Positions 1 through 6,102 of a DNA stretch of 6,942 bases are shown one piece after another. The stretch covers positions 1 through 6,942 of the forward strand of contig WVZH01000434.1 in the NCBI GenBank assembly GCA_011772595.1, read 5' to 3'. The notes beneath the pieces are model-generated. The model was given only the letters and a program-made list of their open reading frames with translations. It was not told where the DNA came from and did not search any database. This stretch comes from Anaerolineales bacterium (lineage in GTDB: Bacteria > Chloroflexota > Anaerolineae > Anaerolineales > E44-bin32). The position numbers and the translations under genes are program-made. Numbering within the stretch: position 1 is the stretch's first letter; the number at the start of each line of letters is the position of its first letter.

Positions 1-47
1 TATGTCTGCCAGATTGCTGAATTCTCAACCTAAGCCTTTTCAGCCTC

Positions 48-56
48 TGCTACAAT
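48..56 (+). promoter_or_regulatory. Extended -10 promoter of rsmI, predicted leaderless
   Basis: TGC followed by TACAAT (51-56) is an extended -10 element (TGn plus a 5/6 match to TATAAT). Only seven bases (57-63) separate it from the GTG start at 64, so the expected transcription start falls at or next to the first base of the start codon. There is no Shine-Dalgarno sequence between them and no convincing -35 box, which an extended -10 can do without. The promoter role is inferred from sequence; the spacing is seen directly. Confidence 0.6.
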
Positions 57-63
57 TAGCGGC

Positions 64-885
64 GTGGGAACGCTTTTCTTGGTCGCGACACCGATCGGAA
101 ACCTGGAAGACATCTCGCAGCGTGCACTGCGCATCTTGCGGGAAGTACGTCTCATTGCGGCGGAAGACACCCGACACACACGCAAGCTACTGGACCGTTA
201 CCAAATCACTACGCCGCTACTCAGTTATCACGAACACAACAAGCTCGTCCGCAAGGACCGCCTTCTGGCTGCGCTCGAGGCGGGGGACATCGCATTGGTT
301 TCCGACGCTGGAACGCCCGGTCTCTCCGATCCAGGTTTCCTTTTGGTACATGTGGCGTTGGAGGCCGGCCATACCGTGAGCCCGATCCCGGGTCCCTCGG
401 CACCGATCGCTGCACTGGTGGCTTCTGGATTACCCACAGAAACATTTATCTTCTTGGGTTATCTACCCCGCAAGGCGTCCGAGCGGCGTAGATTTCTAAA
501 TGGCCTGATTCACGAACAGCGGACAATGATTGCGTTTGAAGTTCCGCATCGTTTGCGCGCGGCAATGGACGACCTTGTTGCTGTATTGGGCGCTGAACGC
601 CCTGTGGCAGTGTGTCGTGAGTTGACGAAGGTGCACGAGGATATCCTGAGGGGAACGTTGCAAACCGCACGTGACCATTTTCATTCCGTCGAACCGCGCG
701 GCGAGTTCACGCTGGTGATCGGAGGTGCAGCGGCGGATGTGGCCTGGGATGAGGCCTCCGTGCGAGTGGCGTTGGCCAAGTACTTGGAGGAGGGCCTCAC
801 CCCTTCGGAGGCCGCCCGGGAAGTTGCGGCTGTGTCCGGATGGTCGCGACAGGAAGTCTATAAACTGATGACGGAGGAGCCATGA
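64..885 (+). CDS. rsmI: 16S rRNA (cytidine-1402-2'-O)-methyltransferase RsmI
   Basis: RsmI uses S-adenosylmethionine to 2'-O-methylate C1402 of 16S rRNA in the decoding centre of the small subunit and acts in the cytoplasm. The 273-residue product has the usual family length. It carries the family signatures in order: VATPIGNLEDIS (7-18), EDTRHTRKLL (34-43), VSDAGTPGLSDPG (79-91, glycine-rich SAM region), PIPGPSA (108-114), LGYLPRK (131-137), ELTKVHED (186-193) and PRGEFTLVIGG (211-221). A C-terminal helical domain follows (GLTPSEAAREVAAVSGWSRQEVY region, 244-266). The GTG start is chosen because MGTLFLVATPIGNL is the canonical N-terminus and a -10 box lies just upstream, leaving no room for an earlier start. 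The stop overlaps the next start (ATGA), so the downstream isomerase is probably translationally coupled. FEVPHR (158-163) replaces the commoner FESPHR, a mild variation. Identification is very secure. Confidence 0.96.
   Translation: MGTLFLVATPIGNLEDISQRALRILREVRLIAAEDTRHTRKLLDRYQITTPLLSYHEHNKLVRKDRLLAALEAGDIALVSDAGTPGLSDPGFLLVHVALEAGHTVSPIPGPSAPIAALVASGLPTETFIFLGYLPRKASERRRFLNGLIHEQRTMIAFEVPHRLRAAMDDLVAVLGAERPVAVCRELTKVHEDILRGTLQTARDHFHSVEPRGEFTLVIGGAAADVAWDEASVRVALAKYLEEGLTPSEAAREVAAVSGWSRQEVYKLMTEEP
873..879 (+). promoter_or_regulatory. Shine-Dalgarno sequence of the isomerase gene
   Basis: GGAGGAG lies inside the last codons of rsmI. Measured from the GGAGG core (873-877), it is 4 bases before the ATG at 882 and 7 bases before the adjacent ATG at 885. 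The second spacing is closer to optimal, so translation may begin at the second of the two consecutive Met codons. Either way the gene is coupled to rsmI translation and needs no promoter of its own. Confidence 0.65.
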
Positions 886-1943
886 TGCTTGACGACCTGG
901 AGCGTTTCCGCTCCTTGGATCCGCAGGGGATGCTGGGGGAGATCGATGGCCTGCCGGATCAATTGCAGACAGCTTGGAATCTTGGACAGAAGCTGCCGCT
1001 CGCCGACATTTCCGGGGTGCGCCAGGTGATCATCGCCGGCATGGGTGGATCTGCGATCGGCGGCGACTTGCTAGCCGCCTATGCTGAGCCCATGTGTGCC
1101 GTTCCGATCGCGGTTTGGCGCGGGTACGATCTCCCAGCGTACGCCGACGGTCCTACGACGCTCGTTGTCGCCTCATCGCACTCGGGAAACACCGAGGAAA
1201 CTCTCTCAGCCTTTGCCAGGGGTGCGGAATCGGGAGTCCAACGTTTGGCGGTGACAACGGGCGGTGATCTAGCACGTCAAGCCGATGCCCAAGGTGTTCC
1301 ATTGTGGCACTTCAAGCATGCGGGTCAGCCGAGAGCGGCGGTGGGATATTCCTTCGGACTCCTGCTGGCGGCGTTGACCCGCTTGGGTTTGATACCCGAC
1401 CCGGAAGACGAACTTGCGGATGCTGTTGCCGGCATGCGCCAGCAGCAAACGAACCTGCGTGCTGAGGTGCCAGTGGTCCAAAACCCTGCTAAGCGCATGG
1501 CTGGGCAGATGATGGATCGATGGCCGACGATCGTCGGCGCTGGGCTTTTAGCGCCCGTTGCCCGTCGTTGGCGGACACAGATCGCTGAGTTGGCTAAAGC
1601 CGTGGCGCAGTTCGAAACGCTGCCGGAAGCGGATCACAACATGGTGGCGGGTGTCGTGAATCCGGCGTCACTCTTCGGGAGCACGATGATGTTGTTTTTA
1701 CGCGCTACAGGCGATCATCCCAGGATCCTTGAGCGGGTAGACGTTACCAAGGAAATCTTCATGGTCGAAGGGTTCAACACCGATTTCGTGCACGCACAGG
1801 GCGAGACCCGTCTCGCTCAGCAATGGACCACATTACATTTCGGAGATTACACAGCCTACTACTTAGCAATGACCTATAACGTCGATCCCACTCCGGTAGA
1901 TGCGATCGAAGACTTGAAAGCGCGTCTAAGGGTTATGGGGTGA
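882..1943 (+). CDS. Bifunctional phosphoglucose/phosphomannose isomerase (SIS domain)
   Basis: This cytoplasmic enzyme interconverts fructose-6-phosphate with glucose-6-phosphate and with mannose-6-phosphate, linking glycolysis/gluconeogenesis to mannose-derived sugar nucleotides. The 353 residues form two SIS subdomains, matching the usual length of the family. Visible signatures are GMGGSAIGGD (53-62), the sugar-phosphate loop SHSGNTEET (99-107), RAAVGYSFG (151-159), and the active-site region QFETLPEADHNMVAG (243-257). His252 there should be the catalytic histidine; the family usually reads NHNE, here DHNM. Glu236 or nearby Glu residues are candidates for the catalytic glutamate. The start overlaps the rsmI stop by 4 bases and two consecutive ATGs (882, 885) are possible. 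The stop lies at the edge of a repeat element. The family is secure; which isomerase activity dominates in vivo cannot be told from sequence. Confidence 0.93.
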   Translation: MMLDDLERFRSLDPQGMLGEIDGLPDQLQTAWNLGQKLPLADISGVRQVIIAGMGGSAIGGDLLAAYAEPMCAVPIAVWRGYDLPAYADGPTTLVVASSHSGNTEETLSAFARGAESGVQRLAVTTGGDLARQADAQGVPLWHFKHAGQPRAAVGYSFGLLLAALTRLGLIPDPEDELADAVAGMRQQQTNLRAEVPVVQNPAKRMAGQMMDRWPTIVGAGLLAPVARRWRTQIAELAKAVAQFETLPEADHNMVAGVVNPASLFGSTMMLFLRATGDHPRILERVDVTKEIFMVEGFNTDFVHAQGETRLAQQWTTLHFGDYTAYYLAMTYNVDPTPVDAIEDLKARLRVMG

Positions 1944-2036
1944 GGGGATAGGGATTAGGGCACCTGGGAACTTAGGGTCTTTGGAACCTCGGTGCCCAGG
2001 TGCCTAAGTGCCTAAGTACCCCGGTGCCTAATTCCC
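1944..2036. repeat. Hairpin-forming octamer repeat element, copy A
   Basis: The element starts directly after the isomerase stop codon with G-rich units (GGGGATAG, GGATTAG). Five in-phase octamers follow on the right: GTGCCCAG (1992), GTGCCTAA (2000), GTGCCTAA (2008), GTACCCCG (2016) and GTGCCTAA (2024). The arms are complementary: GGCACCTGGG (1959-1968) pairs perfectly with CCCAGGTGCC (1995-2004), and the stem extends by TTA/TAA past one bulged G. GGGATTAGGGCACC (1951-1964) can also pair with GGTGCCTAATTCCC (2023-2036) as a larger imperfect stem. There is no long reading frame. Read on the minus strand the octamer is TTAGGCAC, the same unit as in the element near 6009-6102. It could act as a terminator or mRNA 3'-end stabiliser, but there is no U-tract. 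Confidence 0.8.
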
Positions 2037-2073
2037 ATGTTGACTTTTCGCTGGCTTGAAAGAGATCCACAGG

Positions 2074-2079
2074 TATAAT
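2074..2079 (+). promoter_or_regulatory. -10 box before the propeller gene, predicted leaderless
   Basis: A perfect TATAAT ends eight bases before the ATG at 2088, so transcription is expected to begin about at the start codon. No Shine-Dalgarno sequence is present. TTGACT (2040-2045) matches a -35 box but its 28-base spacer is too long, and TTGAAA (2056-2061) is too close with 12 bases, so the -35 element is unresolved. Confidence 0.6.
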
Positions 2080-2087
2080 CCCACTTT

Positions 2088-3497
2088 ATGGAAAATCGCT
2101 CCCGTCGCGTTCCGTGGTCTTTCCTCGGCGGCGTTATCCTCTTTCTTTTATTGGTCGCTTCCACCGTCCTCGTAGCGCCGCGCGTGGAGCAAGTCATTCC
2201 TGAATCTGGAAGTACGGATGTCCCCTCGTCTACCTCCATTCAGATCGTCTTCAATCGGGATATGGAGATCGATTCGGTCGAGACGAGGCTTTCCCTCGAC
2301 CCGAATATTCCGGGCAGCTTCTCATGGGAAGGGCGTACACTGACTTTCAGCCCGGAACAGCCGTGGCCGCCAGGGGCTACAGTAACTCTACATTTAGCAT
2401 CCGGATCAAGATCGAAAGCTGTGTTACCCATCATACGCAGCCAAACTTGGTCCTTTCGAGTGGGAGAAACACGCATACTCTATCTGTGGCCCGATGGCGG
2501 CCGTGCTGATCTTTACACTCGCTCACTGGACGGAGGCGAGACAAAGCGATTGACTGACACCCCCTTTGGCGTCCTCGATTTCAGCTTAGGTCCCGACGGT
2601 CGCAGGATTCTCTATGCTGCTATGCGACAAGATGGGGGTAGCGAATTACGCGAGTTGGACTTGTCCAGTGGGAAGGATCGACTCGTGTATGCTTGTCCGC
2701 AGCAGGTTCGCTGTCAGGCGCTCGCTTATGCGGCGGATGGTGAAGTGGTCGCGTTTGAAAGATTCGGTTTTCCAAGGGGTGCGGATGGGAAATCTCTCCC
2801 TGGCCCTAGCCGTGTGTGGGGATTGAGATTGTCGGAAAATGGGGATGCCTTTCCGATTGGCGTCGCAGCTCACGTCTCATCCATTCCGGAGTGGTCACCC
2901 ACTGGATTGTTGGCCTACTACGACGCAACGCTCAGGGCGATTGCGCTTGTGGACGTCGAACTTGGTCCTGAGCCTACGCCAGAAAATTACATTCCCAATG
3001 ATTTAGGCCTCGTTGGGTCGTGGTCGCCTGATGGTTCAGCGTTCATTTATGCAGCGATTGTGTTCCCTCAAACAGATCCCGACTGGGGTGACCAGGTAGT
3101 TTTTTACAGCCACCTGTACCGGATGGATACCATCACGGGTCGGATTGTGGATCTGGCGGAGGAAGAAGTTGATCTGGTTGAGGACGCAGCGCCTTCCTTT
3201 TCTCCTGATGGCGCTTGGATCGCGTTCACCCGTAAATATCTCGAAGAGCATCGATGGACTATGGGACGACAGCTTTGGCTCATGCGCTCGGATGGCTTTG
3301 GGGCGCGACAATTGACGGACGATGCAGACTTTCATATCTCTTCACTGGCGTGGAGTCCTGATTCGGGCGCTCTGGCCTATGTACGCAAAAACCAAATGGA
3401 TATCACCGAGCCGGTGGAGATCTGGTGGATCGACATCGATAGTCGAGAGGCATCGCGGTTGATCTCGGGAGGGTATTCTCCCCAATGGATACCGTAG
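2088..3497 (+). CDS. Membrane-anchored protein with Ig-like domain and TolB/WD40-like beta-propeller
   Basis: The 469-residue product begins with a basic N-terminus (MENRSRR) and one hydrophobic segment (about 11-30) with no lipobox Cys, so it is probably a signal anchor holding the protein on the outer face of the cytoplasmic membrane. Residues about 34-125 resemble a bacterial Ig-like (Big_5/SbsA-type) domain: PESGSTDVPSSTSIQIVFN and a SWEGRTLTFSP strand. Residues about 128-469 form a propeller with recurring PD40-type motifs: GPDGRRILYAA (168-178), WSPTGLLAYY (269-278), SWSPDGSAFIYAA (311-323), SFSPDGAWIAFTR (370-382), AWSPDSGALAYVR (421-433) and a last YSPQW (463-467). The only cysteines, Cys203 and Cys209, could form a disulfide. 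Such proteins bind other proteins or glycans; no enzymatic motif is seen, so the function is unknown. The 3' end overlaps the redoxin gene by 13 bases, implying cotranscription. Confidence 0.88.
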   Translation: MENRSRRVPWSFLGGVILFLLLVASTVLVAPRVEQVIPESGSTDVPSSTSIQIVFNRDMEIDSVETRLSLDPNIPGSFSWEGRTLTFSPEQPWPPGATVTLHLASGSRSKAVLPIIRSQTWSFRVGETRILYLWPDGGRADLYTRSLDGGETKRLTDTPFGVLDFSLGPDGRRILYAAMRQDGGSELRELDLSSGKDRLVYACPQQVRCQALAYAADGEVVAFERFGFPRGADGKSLPGPSRVWGLRLSENGDAFPIGVAAHVSSIPEWSPTGLLAYYDATLRAIALVDVELGPEPTPENYIPNDLGLVGSWSPDGSAFIYAAIVFPQTDPDWGDQVVFYSHLYRMDTITGRIVDLAEEEVDLVEDAAPSFSPDGAWIAFTRKYLEEHRWTMGRQLWLMRSDGFGARQLTDDADFHISSLAWSPDSGALAYVRKNQMDITEPVEIWWIDIDSREASRLISGGYSPQWIP

Positions 3498-4006
3498 CTC
3501 GGATAGGAAAACCGGCCCCCGATTTCGCCTTACCGGATCTGGATGGCAAGTTGCATCGCTTGTCCGAGCAGCGCGGTGTGCTCGTCGTGTTGAACTTTTG
3601 GTCGGCAAATTGCCCATGGTCTCAGGTTGGAGATGAGATCCTGGCCGGGATGGATCTCCTGAAGGGCGAGAACGTACGGTTATGGTCAATCGCCGCGAAT
3701 GTTGATGTACCGCCAGAGCATATTCGTGTGGTGGCTGCCGAACGAGGTATACCGCTCGTTTTACGTGATGTAGACCAGTCGGTAATCGATCAGTACGAAG
3801 CGACGACCACGCCTCAAGTGTTCCTCATCGATGCGGAAGGTGTGCTGCGCTATAAAGGTGCCATCGACGATTCGACCTTCCACCAGCGAATCCCCACGAA
3901 GCAGTATCTACATGATGCCTTGAGTGCGCTCATCGAGGGACGACATCCCGATCCGGAAGAGACACCCGCGTACGGATGCGCCGTAGTTCGTTACATTGCT
4001 GAATGA
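3485..4006 (+). CDS. Thioredoxin-fold redoxin (AhpC/TSA or TlpA-like)
   Basis: This 173-residue protein has the thioredoxin fold of the redoxin/peroxiredoxin-like group: IGKPAPDFALPDLDG (7-21), VLVVLNFWSANCPWS (32-46), and the cis-proline region TTTPQVFLIDAEG (107-119). The active site reads C-P-W-S (Cys43, Ser46), so the second Cys of a thioredoxin CxxC is missing. A second cysteine, Cys165, sits near the C-terminus in ETPAYGCAVVR and could be a distal resolving residue. No signal peptide is seen, so it is predicted cytoplasmic, unlike the secreted propeller encoded just upstream. The start lies within that gene's final codons (13-base overlap). GGGAGGG (3467-3473) is a plausible but distant Shine-Dalgarno, 11 bases from the ATG. 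Thiol-based peroxide reduction or disulfide exchange is likely; the substrate is unknown. Confidence 0.87.
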   Translation: MDTVARIGKPAPDFALPDLDGKLHRLSEQRGVLVVLNFWSANCPWSQVGDEILAGMDLLKGENVRLWSIAANVDVPPEHIRVVAAERGIPLVLRDVDQSVIDQYEATTTPQVFLIDAEGVLRYKGAIDDSTFHQRIPTKQYLHDALSALIEGRHPDPEETPAYGCAVVRYIAE

Positions 4007-4064
4007 AAGTTTTTAGGAGATGTCTCACTAGTTTCCGATGCAGTCGTACCTGGGATAGCGTCTG

Positions 4065-5234
4065 TCAATGGCCAAGAGGGTAATGGCCATAAGCTTTGAC
4101 CGCATCAGCCATGGCAATCACATTTTCCGCGGGCACGTCGTTCATGATGGAATGTACCGAGGCGACCATGTACCCGCCACCGGGACCCAGCTGTCGGATC
4201 ACCCTGCGTACTTCTTCGTGCACTTCTTCTGTGCTGCCGTGAGGTAGGACATAGTGCGTGTCGATTCCACCACAAAAGCATAGATTTTTTCCGTAACGCC
4301 TTTTCAAGAGCGTTAAGTTTGACATCCTACCCGCCGATGTCTGAATGGGGTTGAGGATGTCCACTCCGATTTCCACCAGATCGTCAAGTAGGGGGAAGAC
4401 ATCGCCATCCGTGTGGAAGAAGATCTTGGCCTTTGTTCTTGCTTTAATGAATGCGATCCAGTCGGCGTGGATAGGTTTCAGAATTCGACGGTACATGTCA
4501 GGTGATATGAGCAGGCTTTCCTGTGTGCCGAGATCATCACCGATGACGATGACGTCGACGTTATCGTCTAACGCTTCCAAGAAGTGCGCCATGTGGGTCT
4601 TGCAAAGCCCAGCGATCCTATTGAGGAGGGCGCTGGCAAAATCCGTATGAAGTGCCATGTTCATGAGGAAGGTGTCCAAGCCCTGCAACTGGCATGCGCG
4701 CTCAAAAGGGAAGAGTAACCAGGGAGAGGCGAAAATTGCGTATTCACTTTCTTCGGCGAGTTCTACTGCGCGCTCGTTAGCGTGCATGAAGCGGGTAGGG
4801 TCGGTCATATCGGGCCAGTGTGGATAGGTTCCGAGCTCGTCAGGGGTCTTGGCGTCCTTCAGGGGATGGATGCGCGGGAAGTATTCGCCCGGAGCAATCT
4901 CGGGTTGGCCCACCCCCCAGTCGTCGATATAGGGAGTCCCCTGCGGTCGGTTTCGGTTTCGGTTGTAGGTCGCTTGGGGAAAACAGTCATGAACGCCGCG
5001 CGCGTCGCTTCCCAAAAGTCGGAGCACGGTTTCGTCCGGGTCGGCAGCGCCAAGTTCGGGCCAAGCGTACAAGTATCGATCGTCACGCTCAACCTTCAAA
5101 TGGTGTTTGACACGCCGATAGGCATGCATCATCATGCCGGTCGTAAGGTCCACACCAAGGATGAGAGGGACGCGGTCCGGTTCCTCATGGTGTATGGCGG
5201 CAAGCACACGATCGCGCGAAGTGAGTTTGGTCAT
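4065..5234 (-). CDS. Uroporphyrinogen decarboxylase (URO-D) family protein, possible methyltransferase relative
   Basis: The 389 residues fit the URO-D superfamily, which includes haem-pathway HemE and corrinoid-dependent methyltransferases (MtaA, CmuA). Motifs visible are TSRDRVLAAIHHEEPDRVP (5-23), the central VDVIVIGDDLGTQES (226-240), FFHTDGDVFPLLDDL (272-286), NPIQTSAG (295-302), CFCGGIDTHYVLP (319-331) and LGPGGGYMVASVHSI (349-363). HemE's conserved N-terminal arginine motif is not evident, so this is unlikely to be the haem enzyme. Cobamide methyltransferases bind zinc with H-x-C and a later Cys; here the first pair is His274 and Asp276, while Cys319/Cys321 occur downstream. No corrinoid protein or other haem gene lies nearby, so the substrate is open. 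The gene is transcribed alone, convergent with the redoxin gene and divergent from the hydrolase. No Shine-Dalgarno precedes the ATG and no strong -10 was found. Confidence 0.85.
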   Translation of the reverse strand: MTKLTSRDRVLAAIHHEEPDRVPLILGVDLTTGMMMHAYRRVKHHLKVERDDRYLYAWPELGAADPDETVLRLLGSDARGVHDCFPQATYNRNRNRPQGTPYIDDWGVGQPEIAPGEYFPRIHPLKDAKTPDELGTYPHWPDMTDPTRFMHANERAVELAEESEYAIFASPWLLFPFERACQLQGLDTFLMNMALHTDFASALLNRIAGLCKTHMAHFLEALDDNVDVIVIGDDLGTQESLLISPDMYRRILKPIHADWIAFIKARTKAKIFFHTDGDVFPLLDDLVEIGVDILNPIQTSAGRMSNLTLLKRRYGKNLCFCGGIDTHYVLPHGSTEEVHEEVRRVIRQLGPGGGYMVASVHSIMNDVPAENVIAMADAVKAYGHYPLGH

Positions 5235-5259
5235 CGATCAGTCTTATTCTCGTGAAAGA

Positions 5260-5272
5260 TGATGTGGCATCA
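5260..5272. promoter_or_regulatory. Short palindrome in the divergent control region
   Basis: TGATG-tgg-CATCA is a perfect 5-base inverted repeat with a 3-base centre, 25 bases upstream of the URO-D gene start, where a -35 region could lie. A further ATGATG/CATCAT pair (5259-5264 with 5281-5286) surrounds it. It could be an operator for the URO-D gene, but arms of this length also arise by chance. The rest of the 128-base divergent region holds the hydrolase promoter and nothing else I recognise. Confidence 0.25.
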
Positions 5273-5319
5273 GTAGGGTGCATCATAGCATAGCTCGGTC
5301 AAGAAGACCTGGGTTCGCA

Positions 5320-5325
5320 TATACT
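5320..5325 (+). promoter_or_regulatory. -10 box of the hydrolase gene
   Basis: TATACT matches five of six consensus bases and lies 37 bases before the ATG, leaving a leader of about 30 bases that contains a strong Shine-Dalgarno sequence. The -35 region is weak: CGGTCA at 5296-5301 with an 18-base spacer. Unlike the other promoters in the window, this one yields an ordinary led transcript. Confidence 0.45.
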
Positions 5326-5351
5326 GGTAAGAAGCGCGCATATCTTTCATC

Positions 5352-5359
5352 AGGAGGAG
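5352..5359 (+). promoter_or_regulatory. Strong Shine-Dalgarno sequence of the hydrolase gene
   Basis: AGGAGGAG has its AGGAGG core 5 bases before the ATG at 5363 and fixes the start of that gene. It shows that the host also uses canonical ribosome binding, in contrast to the predicted leaderless genes around it. Confidence 0.8.
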
Positions 5360-5362
5360 ACA

Positions 5363-6016
5363 ATGCCGGAAGTTGTCCATTTGCCACTCAGGACGACCGA
5401 TAGTGGCCCCTTGATGCATAAGTTCTACTCACATGAGGGTGAGGCTGAGGGCCTTCTGATCGCATTCCCAGGCGACAATTACGGTGTTGATGGTCCGTTG
5501 TTGTATTACCCTGCCAAATTGCTTCGGTCCGAAGGGTGGGATACGCTTGCCATAACCTACGGATATCAAACCAAAATGGAAGCAATATCGTTGGAGACTA
5601 TCCCGGGACTGATTGAGGAGTGCCTTGCAGCGGTCCGCTATTTGCTTTCGGAGGGCACATATGTGAGGGTCGGCCTAGTAGGGAAATCGCTCGGCGCAAG
5701 CGTGGTAGCGCATCTTTGCCAGGTAGAATCCGGATTGCACTTCGCAAGATCAGCCTTTCTCAACCCTCCTCTTGGGCATCCTTTCTTCGACGCCACGTTC
5801 AGGGATACGCGCCAAGATGCCTACCTGGCTACAGGCACAGCGGATCGTTTCTTCAACACCGAGACCCTGGAAAGCCTGCGCCAGGCGCGTCCCTACGAAT
5901 TGACGGTTATCGAACATGCGGATCACAGTATGGATGTCCCCGGCGACCTAAAAGCCTCGCTCCAGGCGGTTGAGAGGGTTGTTGAGGAGGTCGTGGCGTT
6001 CTTGACAAGGGATTAG
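5363..6016 (+). CDS. Alpha/beta hydrolase fold protein
   Basis: This 217-residue cytoplasmic protein has a compact alpha/beta hydrolase core. The oxyanion-hole strand LLIAFPGDNYG (31-41) is followed by the nucleophile elbow GLVGKSLGAS (104-113) with Ser109 in a GxSxG motif. Next come the acidic strand LATGTADRFF (155-164), giving Asp161, and VIEHADHSMD (182-191), where His188 is the likely catalytic base (His185 the alternative). The complete triad suggests an active esterase, lipase or similar hydrolase. The small size and the lack of a cap domain or signal peptide resemble the dienelactone hydrolase/KANL3-Tex30-like group; the substrate cannot be predicted. It has its own promoter and strong ribosome binding site and appears monocistronic. 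Its last codon and TAG stop lie inside a downstream repeat element, so the extreme C-terminus may have been shaped by that insertion. Confidence 0.85.
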   Translation: MPEVVHLPLRTTDSGPLMHKFYSHEGEAEGLLIAFPGDNYGVDGPLLYYPAKLLRSEGWDTLAITYGYQTKMEAISLETIPGLIEECLAAVRYLLSEGTYVRVGLVGKSLGASVVAHLCQVESGLHFARSAFLNPPLGHPFFDATFRDTRQDAYLATGTADRFFNTETLESLRQARPYELTVIEHADHSMDVPGDLKASLQAVERVVEEVVAFLTRD

Positions 6017-6102
6017 GAATCAGGGATCAGGAAATAGGCAATTAGGCACTCAGGCACCTAGGCACTTTGATCCGTCCACATAATCCCTGATCCCTACTCC
6101 CC
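6009..6102. repeat. Hairpin-forming heptamer/octamer repeat element, copy B
   Basis: In-phase units follow one another: GGATTAG (6010), GAATCAG (6017), GGATCAG (6024), GAAATAG (6031), then octamers TTAGGCAC (6042), TCAGGCAC (6050) and CTAGGCAC (6058). The right arm, TAATCCCTGATCCCTACTCC onward (6081-6102), is roughly the reverse complement of the left: AGGGATCAGG (6022-6031) pairs perfectly with CCTGATCCCT (6086-6095). The octamers match those of the element at 1944-2036. The hydrolase stop (6014-6016, +) and the YbaK-family stop (6094-6096, -) both lie within it, so it fills the whole convergent gap. Bidirectional termination or transcript 3'-end protection is plausible; there is no T-tract typical of an intrinsic terminator. 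Confidence 0.8.

Noticed and set aside
2..379. 125-codon frame overlapping the start of rsmI
   Set aside because: It is out of frame with a certain RsmI gene and its product is Ser/Arg-rich with no family resemblance.
1992..2031. CRISPR array reading of the regular octamers
   Set aside because: The units are 8 bases with no spacers and no cas genes are nearby.
2040..2061. TTGACT and TTGAAA as -35 boxes for the TATAAT at 2074
   Set aside because: The spacers are 28 and 12 bases, outside the normal 16-18 range.
3036..3689. Minus-strand frames opposite the propeller and redoxin genes
   Set aside because: They lie opposite conserved beta-propeller and thioredoxin-fold sequence and have low-complexity, basic products.
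4068..4090. ATGGCC...GGCCAT stem near the URO-D stop as a terminator
   Set aside because: It is a 6-base stem with an 11-base loop inside the coding end and has no T-tract.
4782..5255. 157-codon open frame antisense to the URO-D gene
   Set aside because: It lies wholly opposite a well-supported coding gene, has no recognisable motif, and looks like a codon-bias shadow.
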